64,000 nucleotides of DNA from an uncultured Paracoccaceae bacterium (lineage in GTDB: Bacteria; Pseudomonadota; Alphaproteobacteria; Rhodobacterales; Rhodobacteraceae). A program made the translations under genes and the position numbers. Shown one piece after another: positions 27,161-35,773 of this stretch (within the stretch, counting starts at the first letter, position 1; every line of letters starts with the position of its first letter). Where the stretch lies: assembly GCA_947492585.1 (NCBI GenBank), contig CANLND010000006.1, forward strand, positions 62,001 through 126,000, given 5' to 3'. Under the pieces are notes generated by a model, which was not told where the DNA came from, did no database searches, and worked only from the letters and a program-made list of their open reading frames with translations.

Positions 27161-28185
27161 AACTGGGCGCACGCGACGCCGAGGGCTATTTCGCCAAACC
27201 GGATCCACAAAAAACCGGCATCCTGATTTACGGTGGCGATTCCATGCGGGTGGCGCTGAAACGCCAGCAACTGCTCGCGGCCCTTCTGGGCGCAACCGCC
27301 GAAGAAGAAATGCGCCTGACCCGCATGCCCGGCAGCGATTTGCGCAAAGATCCCGCGCAATTGCTTGATGCGGTCAAAGCGGTGGGTTTTTTCCCCGGCC
27401 CCCGCGCAGTCTTTGTCGAAGAGACCAACGACACCGCAACGCCTGCCATTGTCGCAGCCCTCCAGGAATGGGCCCCCGGTGACGCCCAGATTGTGATCAC
27501 CGCAGGCCAGCTCAAAGCCACGTCAAAACTGCGCAAAGCCTTTGAAAATCACCGCAACGCCTATGCGGTCGGCATCTATGATGACCCTCCCTCCCGGGCT
27601 GAAATCGAACGGATTTTGATCGCCTCCAACATCCGCGACATCCCCCAAGACAGCATGTCCGCGCTCAGCGACATCGCCAATGACATCGGCCCCGGCGATT
27701 TTTCCCGCATGATCGAGAAACTCGCGCTCTACAAATTTCAGGACCTCAGCCCGCTCACACTCGACGACATCGATGCCGTCGCGCCACAATCCACCGAAGC
27801 CGCGCTGGATGATCTGCTGAATGTTGTCGCCGAAGGGCGCAGCACCGAGATTGGGCCTGTTCTCAGCCGCTTACAGGCACAGGGGACACAGGCCGTGACC
27901 CTATGCATCGGGGCTACGCGCCATTTCCGCACCCTTTATAACATCGCGGCAGACCCCGGTGGGCCGGCGCAGGGCATTGGGCGCCTGCGCCCGCCCCTTT
28001 ATGGCAAACGCCGGGATCGCATGTTGCGCCAGGCACAGACTTGGGGTGCGGTGCGACTGGAAACGGCGTTGACCTTGCTCACCGATACCGACCTCTTATT
28101 GCGCTCAGCCGGGCAGACCGCCCCGGCTCTGGCCCTGATGGAACGTGCAATGATCCGCCTGGCAATGCTCAGCCGCAAACGCTAA
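27157..28185 (+). CDS. holA: DNA polymerase III delta subunit
   Basis: A 342-residue clamp-loader delta subunit. Characteristic pieces are ILIYGGDSMRVALKRQQL near the N-terminus, the diverged AAA+ core (VFVEETNDTATPAIVAAL, AGQLKATSKLRKAFE) and the C-terminal collar helix block (ALDDLLNVVAEGRSTEIGPVLSRLQAQG). It opens the beta clamp for loading. Position after lptE, coupled by ATGA, is the usual one. Confidence 0.92.
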   Translation: MKLGARDAEGYFAKPDPQKTGILIYGGDSMRVALKRQQLLAALLGATAEEEMRLTRMPGSDLRKDPAQLLDAVKAVGFFPGPRAVFVEETNDTATPAIVAALQEWAPGDAQIVITAGQLKATSKLRKAFENHRNAYAVGIYDDPPSRAEIERILIASNIRDIPQDSMSALSDIANDIGPGDFSRMIEKLALYKFQDLSPLTLDDIDAVAPQSTEAALDDLLNVVAEGRSTEIGPVLSRLQAQGTQAVTLCIGATRHFRTLYNIAADPGGPAQGIGRLRPPLYGKRRDRMLRQAQTWGAVRLETALTLLTDTDLLLRSAGQTAPALALMERAMIRLAMLSRKR

Positions 28186-28348
28186 CTCGCCTCTTGGTCA
28201 CACACCCTTTGCCTCTTTTTGGCCCTTAAATACCCCGTCCCCCCGGCCCCCACGCATGTTACCTCACGGCCCTTGCGCTGGATCCATATTGCAGCCCGCC
28301 GCCGCGCTCCCCATAGTGGACCCGCACGCAATTGGGAGACCACCACAT

Positions 28349-28939
28349 ATGTACACAGTCGCTGGCTTCGCCCTGACCCGCACATACCGGGTGCTTTGGA
28401 CATTAGAAGAGCTGGGTCTACCATACACCCATAACCCGCTACGCCCCGGCAGCGCGGAAATGAAGGCAATCAACCCATCGGGCAAAGTGCCGGCCTTGCT
28501 TGTTGATGATGAGGTTCTGACAGATTCAGTCGCCATCATGACCTATCTGGCCGACAAGCACGGTCAACTTTTGGACCCTCCCGGCTCCCTACATCGCGCC
28601 AAACAAGACGCGATGATCCACCAGGTACTGGATGAGGTCGACGCACTGTTGTGGCTTGCGGCACGACACAAATTTGTTCTGCCGCCAGAACGCCGCGTGC
28701 CAGAAATCCGCGACAGCTTGATCTGGGAAATCAACCGCAATCTGGACAATATCGCCGAAGGATTCGCCACGCCATTTCTGGTTGGAGACACGTTCAGTCT
28801 GGCCGATATCATGCTGGAACACTGCGTTGGCTGGGCCAAGAGTTTAAGTATCCCGATCAGCAACCGTAAGGTTCTGGACCACGTCAAAACCCTACGCGCA
28901 CGTTCCGCCTTTCAGCGTATCCGGCCACTTTTGGCTTAA
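28349..28939 (+). CDS. Glutathione S-transferase family protein
   Basis: A 196-residue GST. The N-terminal thioredoxin-like domain runs YTVAGFALTRTYRVLWTLEELGLPY to INPSGKVPALLVDDEVLTDSVAIMTYLADKHG, where the DS pair binds glutathione. The helical C-terminal domain includes TPFLVGDTFSLADIMLEHCVGWA. The substrate is unknown. The ATG at 28349 (MYTVAGFALTRTYR) is the family start; the ORF-track start adds unrelated residues. The 163-bp leader shows no recognisable element. Confidence 0.92.
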   Translation: MYTVAGFALTRTYRVLWTLEELGLPYTHNPLRPGSAEMKAINPSGKVPALLVDDEVLTDSVAIMTYLADKHGQLLDPPGSLHRAKQDAMIHQVLDEVDALLWLAARHKFVLPPERRVPEIRDSLIWEINRNLDNIAEGFATPFLVGDTFSLADIMLEHCVGWAKSLSIPISNRKVLDHVKTLRARSAFQRIRPLLA

Positions 28940-29011
28940 CGGAACATCCAAAAGGGGGGGGCGCTGCACAGATGGTGCACCAAAGGTGTACGGGTTTCAC
29001 CCCCTCGAATG

Positions 29012-30202
29012 TCACAGATTATCCAAATACGCCGCCGCTGCACGCCCGGCCCAGCGCCCGGTGGCCAGACAGGCCGTCAGCAAATATCCCCCGGTCGGAG
29101 CCTCCCAATCCAGCATTTCCCCGGCGCAAAATGTGCCCGGTCGGCAGGTCAGCATCAAGCCGTTGTCCACCGCGTTTTGCGAAACGCCGCCCGCTGTTGA
29201 AATGGCCTCATCCAGCGGGCGCAGGCCAGCATGCGCCACCGGCAGTGCCTTGATCACTTGCGCCAATGCTTTGGGCTGTTGCGGCAGAGGGCGCGCGAAC
29301 TCTTGCAACAACGCCAGCTGGGCTGGTGTCAATTTCAACGCCTTGCGCAGATGATTGGAAAATGAGGCCTTCCCCCGAGGACGCATCAACCGGTTCGCGA
29401 TCTCATCCACGCTACGATCAGGGCACAAATCCAGCGTCAGCGCCGCGCCCTCCCGCACGGCAGCTGACACGGAATAGATGCCGCCACCCTCAAGCCCACG
29501 CGCGGAAATCACCGCCTCACCGCGCGATGACAGGGTGCCTGCATGCAGCGCAATCCCTTTTAGAGGCTGACCAAAATGGCGCGTCATGTGATCTGACCAT
29601 GTCAGCACCAACCCGGCATTCGCCGGAGCAAAGGGGGCCAAGGGCACCCCAGCCTGTGCCAGCACATCGGCCCAGGCCCCATCCGACCCCAGCCGTGCCC
29701 AACTGCCCCCCCCCATGGCCAATACCGTCACTTTTGGCGATAGCTTTTGTGGGCCCTCTGGGGTGTCAAACTGCAAGGTGTCCTGCTGCCAGCCGCCCCA
29801 ACGCCAACGGGTGCGCGTCTCAACGCCATGGGTTTGCAAATCAGCAAGCCAGGCGCGCAGCAAAGGAGAGGCTTTCATTTCTTTGGGAAACACCCGGTCC
29901 GTCGAACCAGTGAACACTTCACGTCCCAGCCCCTGTGCCCAGCCTTGCACATCTGCCGGGCCAAAAGCACGAATCATAGGCTCTAACCAATTGGATGCCT
30001 GACCGAAGTTCGACAGGAAGGGTTCAATCTCTTCGTCTTTGGTCAGGTTCAGGCCAGATTTTCCCGCCATCAACAGCTTGCGCGCAACCGAGGGTTTGGC
30101 CTCGGCGATCAGGACGGAATGCCCCTGCTGTGCCAGCGCATCGGCCGCCATCAATCCCGCGGGACCCGCGCCAACAACCACTGCATCCCATGTCTGTGCC
30201 AT
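29012..30202 (-). CDS. BaiN/HI0933-type NAD(P)/FAD-dependent flavoprotein
   Basis: A 396-residue flavoprotein of the BaiN/RdsA (HI0933-like, TIGR03862) family. It has an N-terminal dinucleotide fold (AVVVGAGPAGLMAADALAQQGH), the KLLMAGKSGLNLTKDE block, VLAMGGGSWARLGSDG in the middle and a C-terminal CAGEMLDWEAPTGGYLLTACLATG FAD motif. Its biochemical role in most bacteria is unclear. It is monocistronic between the convergent GST and the upstream cyclase gene. Confidence 0.87.
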   Translation of the reverse strand: MAQTWDAVVVGAGPAGLMAADALAQQGHSVLIAEAKPSVARKLLMAGKSGLNLTKDEEIEPFLSNFGQASNWLEPMIRAFGPADVQGWAQGLGREVFTGSTDRVFPKEMKASPLLRAWLADLQTHGVETRTRWRWGGWQQDTLQFDTPEGPQKLSPKVTVLAMGGGSWARLGSDGAWADVLAQAGVPLAPFAPANAGLVLTWSDHMTRHFGQPLKGIALHAGTLSSRGEAVISARGLEGGGIYSVSAAVREGAALTLDLCPDRSVDEIANRLMRPRGKASFSNHLRKALKLTPAQLALLQEFARPLPQQPKALAQVIKALPVAHAGLRPLDEAISTAGGVSQNAVDNGLMLTCRPGTFCAGEMLDWEAPTGGYLLTACLATGRWAGRAAAAYLDNL

Positions 30203-30344
30203 ACCGCCCTCTTGCGCCGATTGCCCCGGTTAGCCTCTACTGGAATTGCATCCATATTGCGAGCGCTGTGGCGCAACTGCCGACCCGGCGCGGCTCACGA
30301 ACTGACGTACCCGCCCCCGCGCGCCCGGCAGGCCTCACCCCGGA

Positions 30345-31949
30345 TCAGACGGCAGAGCCTTTTTGCACCGTCGCCCCCGGCACGGGGGCACTGATGGTTT
30401 CAGTGACCGGGATGGCGTAGCTGGTTACGGGTGTGGACACATTGTGCAGCGCTAACGCCCCCAAAGGTGTTGCAGTACAGGTTTGGCAAAGGCTTTTGTC
30501 GTCAACAACGATCTGTTCACCAATGGTTTTTCCGTAATCGCCCAACCGCGCCGCGATGTTGGCGGCCTGACCGATGACCGTAAAATCCAACCGTTCGCGC
30601 GAACCGATATTACCATAGGTCACACTGCCAAAGGCGATACCGATGGCGCAATCCAGATCTGGGGTTTCACACTCCGCACCCATCGGACCCAGAGCCTGTA
30701 CGATAAAACGGGCCGAACGCAGTGCCTGTTCACGCGCCCGATCAGCATCGGCCCCCGCCGGAAAAACCGCCAGAACCGCATCGCCGATAAATTTCAACAC
30801 CTCGCCGCCATTATCTTCGATGATGTCAGACACGCCTTCGAAAAATGTATTGAGCAACGAAATATAGGCCCGTCTGCCCAATGTCTCTTCGAGCAGGGTA
30901 GAGCCGCGCAGGTCGCAGAACATGATAGCAGCATCGATTTCATCACCATCCCCACGGCGAATTTCACCTCCCAAGACCCGCGCACCCGACCGTTTTCCGA
31001 CATAAGTTTCCAACAGGGATTTGGCGTTTTCACGCTGCATAAAGACTTCGTAATAACGGGCGATCACCGCCGAGCATTCAAAGATCAGCCCTAAATTTTC
31101 GGTGGTGAACCCATCAGGGTGATCTGACGCGACGGTCATGACATTGATACGGCCATCCGAAAATGGCAGGGGCATGGCCACATAGTCGGTGGCGCCTGCG
31201 CGTTGCAGATCCTCTAGAATAGGAAATGCGCCGATTTCATTGCCTTTGGTAAGGCGATGACGCACGCCACCCAGCCCTTTTGAAACATGGCGCATTGGGC
31301 TGTCGCGATATTTGGGTTCATCATAGATTTCATAGGACGGCGCGCGCACCTGCAATTCAGATTCGCCTTTGGTCCAAATAAAATTGCGCCCGGCAATCAT
31401 TGGGTGCAAAGACCAGACCAGAACCGACATGCGGGAGAGGGCGATGCCCTGTTCGATGAACTTTTCAACCAGCGCCTCGGTAAAGGCGTCCGGCGTGGCG
31501 ATATAGGCCGCATCACGCAGCAACCAGTCGATCAGTGGGCCAGAAATGTTGCGATATGTCGGATTCGCGAGATCATTGTCCCCAGGGTCGACCTCCAGAT
31601 CTTCATGCGGCCCAAAACAAATGTGATTGCAGATTTCATGGGCTTCGCTGAAGGCGCAATCATATTGCCACGCAATGTTCGGCACTGTGCCTGCCGGAGA
31701 CTGTAGATCCCGATAGGTTGCGGTACCTTTGAAGGGGCAAAAGGTCTTGAGCGCAGTGGGAGCCGACAGGGGCGCGATCAGATCTGCGGTCGGGATATAA
31801 ATGGCCGGCGGCAGACGCGTTTCATACATCACTTTGGCGCGGCTGCTTTGCGCGATGAGCTGCCCTTTGTGGCGGACATAGATCGGCTTGTTTAACTGTT
31901 CGACCAGTATGCCGTAACCCGGGCGAGAGGGAGGGGCCTGCACATTCAT
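30345..31949 (-). CDS. DUF427 - sensory domain - class III adenylyl/guanylyl cyclase fusion
   Basis: A 534-residue soluble protein with three parts. Residues about 15-120 match DUF427: IYVRHKGQLIAQSSRAKVMYE, then IYIPTADLIAPL and the hallmark TFCPFKGTATYRDL. Residues about 130-300 resemble the N-terminal domain of rhizobial-type cyclases (EKFIEQGIALSRMSVLVWSLHPMIAGRNFIWT). Residues about 335-510 are a class III cyclase domain with metal-binding aspartates in IMFCDLRGSTLLEE and GEVLKFIGDAVLAVF. It should make cAMP (or cGMP) in response to an unknown signal. No membrane segment is visible. The gene follows a membrane winged-helix gene by about 100 bp on the same strand. Confidence 0.88.
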   Translation of the reverse strand: MNVQAPPSRPGYGILVEQLNKPIYVRHKGQLIAQSSRAKVMYETRLPPAIYIPTADLIAPLSAPTALKTFCPFKGTATYRDLQSPAGTVPNIAWQYDCAFSEAHEICNHICFGPHEDLEVDPGDNDLANPTYRNISGPLIDWLLRDAAYIATPDAFTEALVEKFIEQGIALSRMSVLVWSLHPMIAGRNFIWTKGESELQVRAPSYEIYDEPKYRDSPMRHVSKGLGGVRHRLTKGNEIGAFPILEDLQRAGATDYVAMPLPFSDGRINVMTVASDHPDGFTTENLGLIFECSAVIARYYEVFMQRENAKSLLETYVGKRSGARVLGGEIRRGDGDEIDAAIMFCDLRGSTLLEETLGRRAYISLLNTFFEGVSDIIEDNGGEVLKFIGDAVLAVFPAGADADRAREQALRSARFIVQALGPMGAECETPDLDCAIGIAFGSVTYGNIGSRERLDFTVIGQAANIAARLGDYGKTIGEQIVVDDKSLCQTCTATPLGALALHNVSTPVTSYAIPVTETISAPVPGATVQKGSAV

Positions 31950-32050
31950 CCGTCAGTTCCTTTTAAAGGCGTTATCCTCTGTCCCACAATATGGGGTGGT
32001 TGCCTTAAGATTCCAGAACCGCCCCCAGAGGCGAGGATGTATTGATGTGA

Positions 32051-32752
32051 TCAGATCATGCGGATCACATCTTTATTGATCGACAGGACATATCCGCGTT
32101 TGGCAATATTTTTGACCAGCAGTTCACTGACCAGCTGATTGCCCAAGGTATCGCGCAGACGCTTGATCCGGGTGGCCCCTGCGGCTTCCTCGCAGTCGGT
32201 TGCGTTGCGGCCTGAAATCACCGCCTCAATTTCGACACCAGACAGGACGTCATCATCCAGACGCGCCTCGGCCAAAACAGCCAGCGTTTCCATCGCCGCC
32301 GGGGTCAGCTTGAACCCCATATTGTTCAGATAGACGGTGTTTTCATCACGGCTGATCAGCAACTCTGTCACTTGGATTCCGGCCCGTTCAATCTGTGCCA
32401 TGCGCCGGTTCAGCGTTACCAACATCGCCAGGACGCCAAGCGCTGCAATCATCATGGCCGTGGCAAATACCAGCAAGACAAAGATCACCATCCGATAGCT
32501 GCCCAGCGTATCCGCAAAGGCGGTGCCCGACTGGGCAAGGATCTCAAGCAGCTTGATTTCGGCCTGTGTGGTCAGATCATTTTCAACAAACAACTGCTCA
32601 ACCTGTGCGTTAAACGCATTGGCATCTGGCAGAGTCAGTAACAGCACCGTTCCCGCAACCGCCAATAGCGCAACGATAGACACGATACCAATTGTGATAA
32701 TGCGGCTTCCAACCGCGCGGGCCTCAGAAACGGAGATAATAGGGTCCGGCAT
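32051..32752 (-). CDS. Two-TM protein with C-terminal OmpR-like winged helix
   Basis: A 233-residue protein of unrecognised family. TM1 is about 18-41 (IITIGIVSIVALLAVAGTVLLLTL), a ~45-residue loop follows (FNAQVEQLFVENDLTTQAEI), and TM2 is about 88-112 (MVIFVLLVFATAMMIAALGVLAML). Residues about 150-225 read like an OmpR-type winged helix: FKLTPAAMETLAVLAEARL, ATRIKRLRDTLGN, VKNIAKRGYVLSI. This would place a DNA-binding domain in the cytoplasm at the C-terminus of a membrane anchor. The ATG at 32752 has a very good ribosome-binding site (AAGGAAGGG) and overlaps the upstream gene by 29 bp. Function unknown; a membrane-tethered regulator is inference. Confidence 0.7.
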   Translation of the reverse strand: MPDPIISVSEARAVGSRIITIGIVSIVALLAVAGTVLLLTLPDANAFNAQVEQLFVENDLTTQAEIKLLEILAQSGTAFADTLGSYRMVIFVLLVFATAMMIAALGVLAMLVTLNRRMAQIERAGIQVTELLISRDENTVYLNNMGFKLTPAAMETLAVLAEARLDDDVLSGVEIEAVISGRNATDCEEAAGATRIKRLRDTLGNQLVSELLVKNIAKRGYVLSINKDVIRMI

Positions 32753-33017
32753 TGCCCTTCCTTTGCTTCAATCCTTCGGGTCCAAAGACCGACATCACGT
32801 TTAGCAAGGTCCAGCCCTGAGCGGAAATGCGTGCCGCGATTTCGCCCTTGGCCGCCTGTTTCTTGCAGACCCCGCGCAACTGCACAACGCCATAGTGAAG
32901 GCGCAGGGGGTTGTCCTTTTTGGCTTTGTAGTCGGCATAGCAATCTGCGGCCGAAACCGGAGCAGACAGGCCAAGTACAAGCACGACGCTGAGCGGAAGA
33001 AGGGTTTTGTACATCAT
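32724..33017 (-). CDS. Small exported protein of unknown function
   Basis: A 97-residue protein with a signal peptide (MMYKTLLPLSVVLVLGLSAPVSA) and a mature part beginning ADCYADYKAKKDNPLRLHYG, with LRGVCKKQAAKGEIAARISAQGW and the end NAGPYYLRF. Two cysteines could form a disulphide. I do not recognise a named family, although similar small proteins occur in Rhodobacterales. The start at 33017 has CAGGA 7 nt upstream and gives a clean signal peptide; the ORF-track start at 33167 adds a proline-rich leader with no support. It overlaps the winged-helix gene by 29 bp, so the two are likely coupled. Confidence 0.7.
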   Translation of the reverse strand: MMYKTLLPLSVVLVLGLSAPVSAADCYADYKAKKDNPLRLHYGVVQLRGVCKKQAAKGEIAARISAQGWTLLNVMSVFGPEGLKQRKGNAGPYYLRF

Positions 33018-33195
33018 AGGGTCATCCTGCGCGGAACCACCGCGATATTCAATAACCACAGGGGGTTGATCACGCTGATATTCGATAACAGGGGGCTGAT
33101 ATTGCCTGTCTGACGGGGCTGGCCGCAATTTGGGACCAGCACAAGACTTGTTCAACACAGGTCGCATGAACCCACCGATTGGAAAGGCCCCTTAG

Positions 33196-33666
33196 ATGAC
33201 ACGCACCGCTTCTGCAAAACCCCACCGGAAATTCATCGCCTTAGTTCTGGCCGCCTCATTGGTCATCAGCGGCTTTTCAGCCGCCCCGGCCCGCGCTGGA
33301 GACGACGTCGCCAAATTCATAGCCGGGGCTGCCCTGCTTGGTATTTTGGGCGCTGCGATCAATGATGCAAAACAGGATCGTCGCGACCGCCACAAACAGA
33401 CAACCCATCGCCCGTACAAACAACACCATCCCAAACCCATTCCACCACGAGTTGCGCGTTATGACTTACCGGCAAAATGTGTGCGTAACTTTCACGGGCA
33501 TGGCCCACGCAGCATACTGTCGCGTGGATGCCTGAAACGGAACTACACTCAGGTTCAGAATTTGCCACGCTCGTGCCGGATCTCTTACTGGAATGGCGAC
33601 CGCCAGCGCAAAGGCTACGGCACCCGGTGTCTGCACAAACATGGATACCGCCTGGTACACCGCTAA
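33196..33666 (+). CDS. Exported basic histidine-rich protein of unknown function
   Basis: A 156-residue protein. The N-terminus is a signal peptide (FIALVLAASLVISGFSAAPARA). It is followed by a glycine/alanine-rich hydrophobic stretch (VAKFIAGAALLGILGAAI) that could be a membrane or RcnB-like segment. A basic, histidine-rich linker (KQTTHRPYKQHHPKPIPP) and a C-terminal part with four cysteines follow (AKCVRNFHGHG, RGCLKRNY, RSCRISYWNGDRQRKGYGTRCLHKHGY). Function unknown; metal or envelope binding is only a guess from composition. It is divergent from the small exported protein gene and ends at a strong terminator. Confidence 0.7.
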   Translation: MTRTASAKPHRKFIALVLAASLVISGFSAAPARAGDDVAKFIAGAALLGILGAAINDAKQDRRDRHKQTTHRPYKQHHPKPIPPRVARYDLPAKCVRNFHGHGPRSILSRGCLKRNYTQVQNLPRSCRISYWNGDRQRKGYGTRCLHKHGYRLVHR

Positions 33667-33689
33667 ACCGTCAAAGTTTAGAGCAGGAC

Positions 33690-33714
33690 GGGAGGGGGAG
33701 ACCCCTCCCATTTT
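33690..33714 (+). terminator. Terminator of the histidine-rich exported protein gene
   Basis: GGGAGGGG-GAGA-CCCCTCCC is a perfect 8-bp stem with a GNRA loop, followed by ATTTTG. It begins 23 bp after the stop codon. Confidence 0.85.
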
Positions 33715-33759
33715 GCGTGTTGTCTTGTCAGGCCCGGGGTTTTGTCGCATTCGAAGGGA

Positions 33760-34377
33760 ATGGAACAACCTGATTATAGCCTTGAGTTGGCCGCCCACGC
33801 GCGCGGCTATGTACGTATCGCCGGAGTGGATGAGGTCGGGCGCGGCCCGCTCGCGGGACCAGTTACTGCGGCAGCGGTGGTTTTGAACCCCAAAGACATC
33901 CCCGACGGGCTGAATGATTCTAAAAAGCTGAGCGCCAAAAAACGAATTTCTCTGAACGAAGTGATTCTGCTAAAGGCCGATGTATCGATCGCGCATGCGA
34001 CTGTTTCCGAAATCGACGAAATCAACATCCTGCGCGCGTCTCATCTGGCGATGGAACGGGCTGTCGCGGGTCTGTCAGAGGCTCCAGATTACCTGTTGAT
34101 CGATGGAAACCTGATACCCAAAGGGTTGTTTTTACCATCCGAAGCGGTCGTAAAAGGGGACGCTCGGTCGGTGTCTATTTCTGCCGCCTCTATTGTGGCC
34201 AAGCAGGCGCGCGACGAAATCATGAGTGATTTGGCGCAACAGTTCCCGGGCTATGGTTGGGAAACCAACGCAGGATACCCGTCTAAGGCGCATCGCGAGG
34301 CGTTAACCACATTGGGGGTGACACCACATCATCGCGTTTCCTTCAAGCCCGTACACAAGATATTGTATCAAGAGTAA
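33760..34377 (+). CDS. rnhB: Ribonuclease HII
   Basis: A 205-residue RNase HII that nicks RNA in RNA-DNA hybrids and removes single ribonucleotides. Active-site motifs are present: RIAGVDEVGRGPLAGPVTAAAV (DEXGRG), LLIDGN, and ISAASIVAKQARDEIM. The C-terminal GYPSKAHREAL and HHRVSFKPV blocks are also typical. The ATG at 33760 has its Shine-Dalgarno (GAAGGG) unusually close, so the TTG at 33742 cannot be excluded. It lies just upstream of ccrM, a recurring alphaproteobacterial arrangement. Confidence 0.93.
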   Translation: MEQPDYSLELAAHARGYVRIAGVDEVGRGPLAGPVTAAAVVLNPKDIPDGLNDSKKLSAKKRISLNEVILLKADVSIAHATVSEIDEINILRASHLAMERAVAGLSEAPDYLLIDGNLIPKGLFLPSEAVVKGDARSVSISAASIVAKQARDEIMSDLAQQFPGYGWETNAGYPSKAHREALTTLGVTPHHRVSFKPVHKILYQE

Positions 34378-34381
34378 AGCG

Positions 34382-34429
34382 CTAACCATCTGTGCAAAAA
34401 ACGAATTGACCTCGAATCCCGGATGACTC
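34382..34429 (+). promoter_or_regulatory. Putative ccrM promoter: CtrA-like half box and two GANTC sites
   Basis: CTAACCAT at 34382-34389 is one base from the TTAACCAT form of a CtrA half site. GAATC (34414-34418) and GACTC (34425-34429) are two CcrM recognition sites 11 bp apart, 59-74 bp before the ccrM start. In Caulobacter, ccrM transcription is driven by CtrA and dampened by methylation of GANTC sites in its leader, so the same logic is inferred here. Confidence 0.5.
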
Positions 34430-34475
34430 ATCCTGTGGACAACCAAAATGAGCGTCAAAAGGCGCCGTGGTTTGA

Positions 34476-35591
<1,116 letters not shown>

Positions 35592-35619
35592 ACCTGCCCG
35601 TCCTACCAACTCGATCAAT

Positions 35620-35646
35620 GCGCCTCCCCTTTAGTGGGGAGGAGCG
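35620..35646. repeat. Stable hairpin downstream of ccrM without a T-run
   Basis: CCTCCCC-TTTAGT-GGGGAGG, a 7-bp GC stem within gcgcctcc...ggaggagc, lies about 35 bp after the ccrM stop. A canonical terminator follows 30 bp later, so this may be a 3'-UTR stabilising structure. Confidence 0.6.
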
Positions 35647-35677
35647 TAAATCTAGAGTCAAATAGGACACTAAACTT

Positions 35678-35704
35678 CCCCGCCTTTCTCAGGCGGGGCT
35701 TTTT
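35678..35704 (+). terminator. Terminator of ccrM
   Basis: CCCCGCCT-TTCTC-AGGCGGGG forms a perfect 8-bp stem followed by CTTTTT. Confidence 0.9.
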
Positions 35705-35773
35705 CCCCTTGGGACAGGGATGCAGTATTGGGGCATCGCCCCTATATTTGTTCCTGCGAGAGAGGGACACATC

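Noticed and set aside
28256-28348. N-terminal extension of the GST gene in the ORF track
   Set aside because: Those 31 residues do not belong to the GST fold; the family start MYTVAGFALTRTYRVL at 28349 is clear.
33018-33167. 50-residue proline-rich N-terminal extension of the small exported protein
   Set aside because: It would block recognition of the signal peptide; CAGGA precedes the ATG at 33017 at the right distance.
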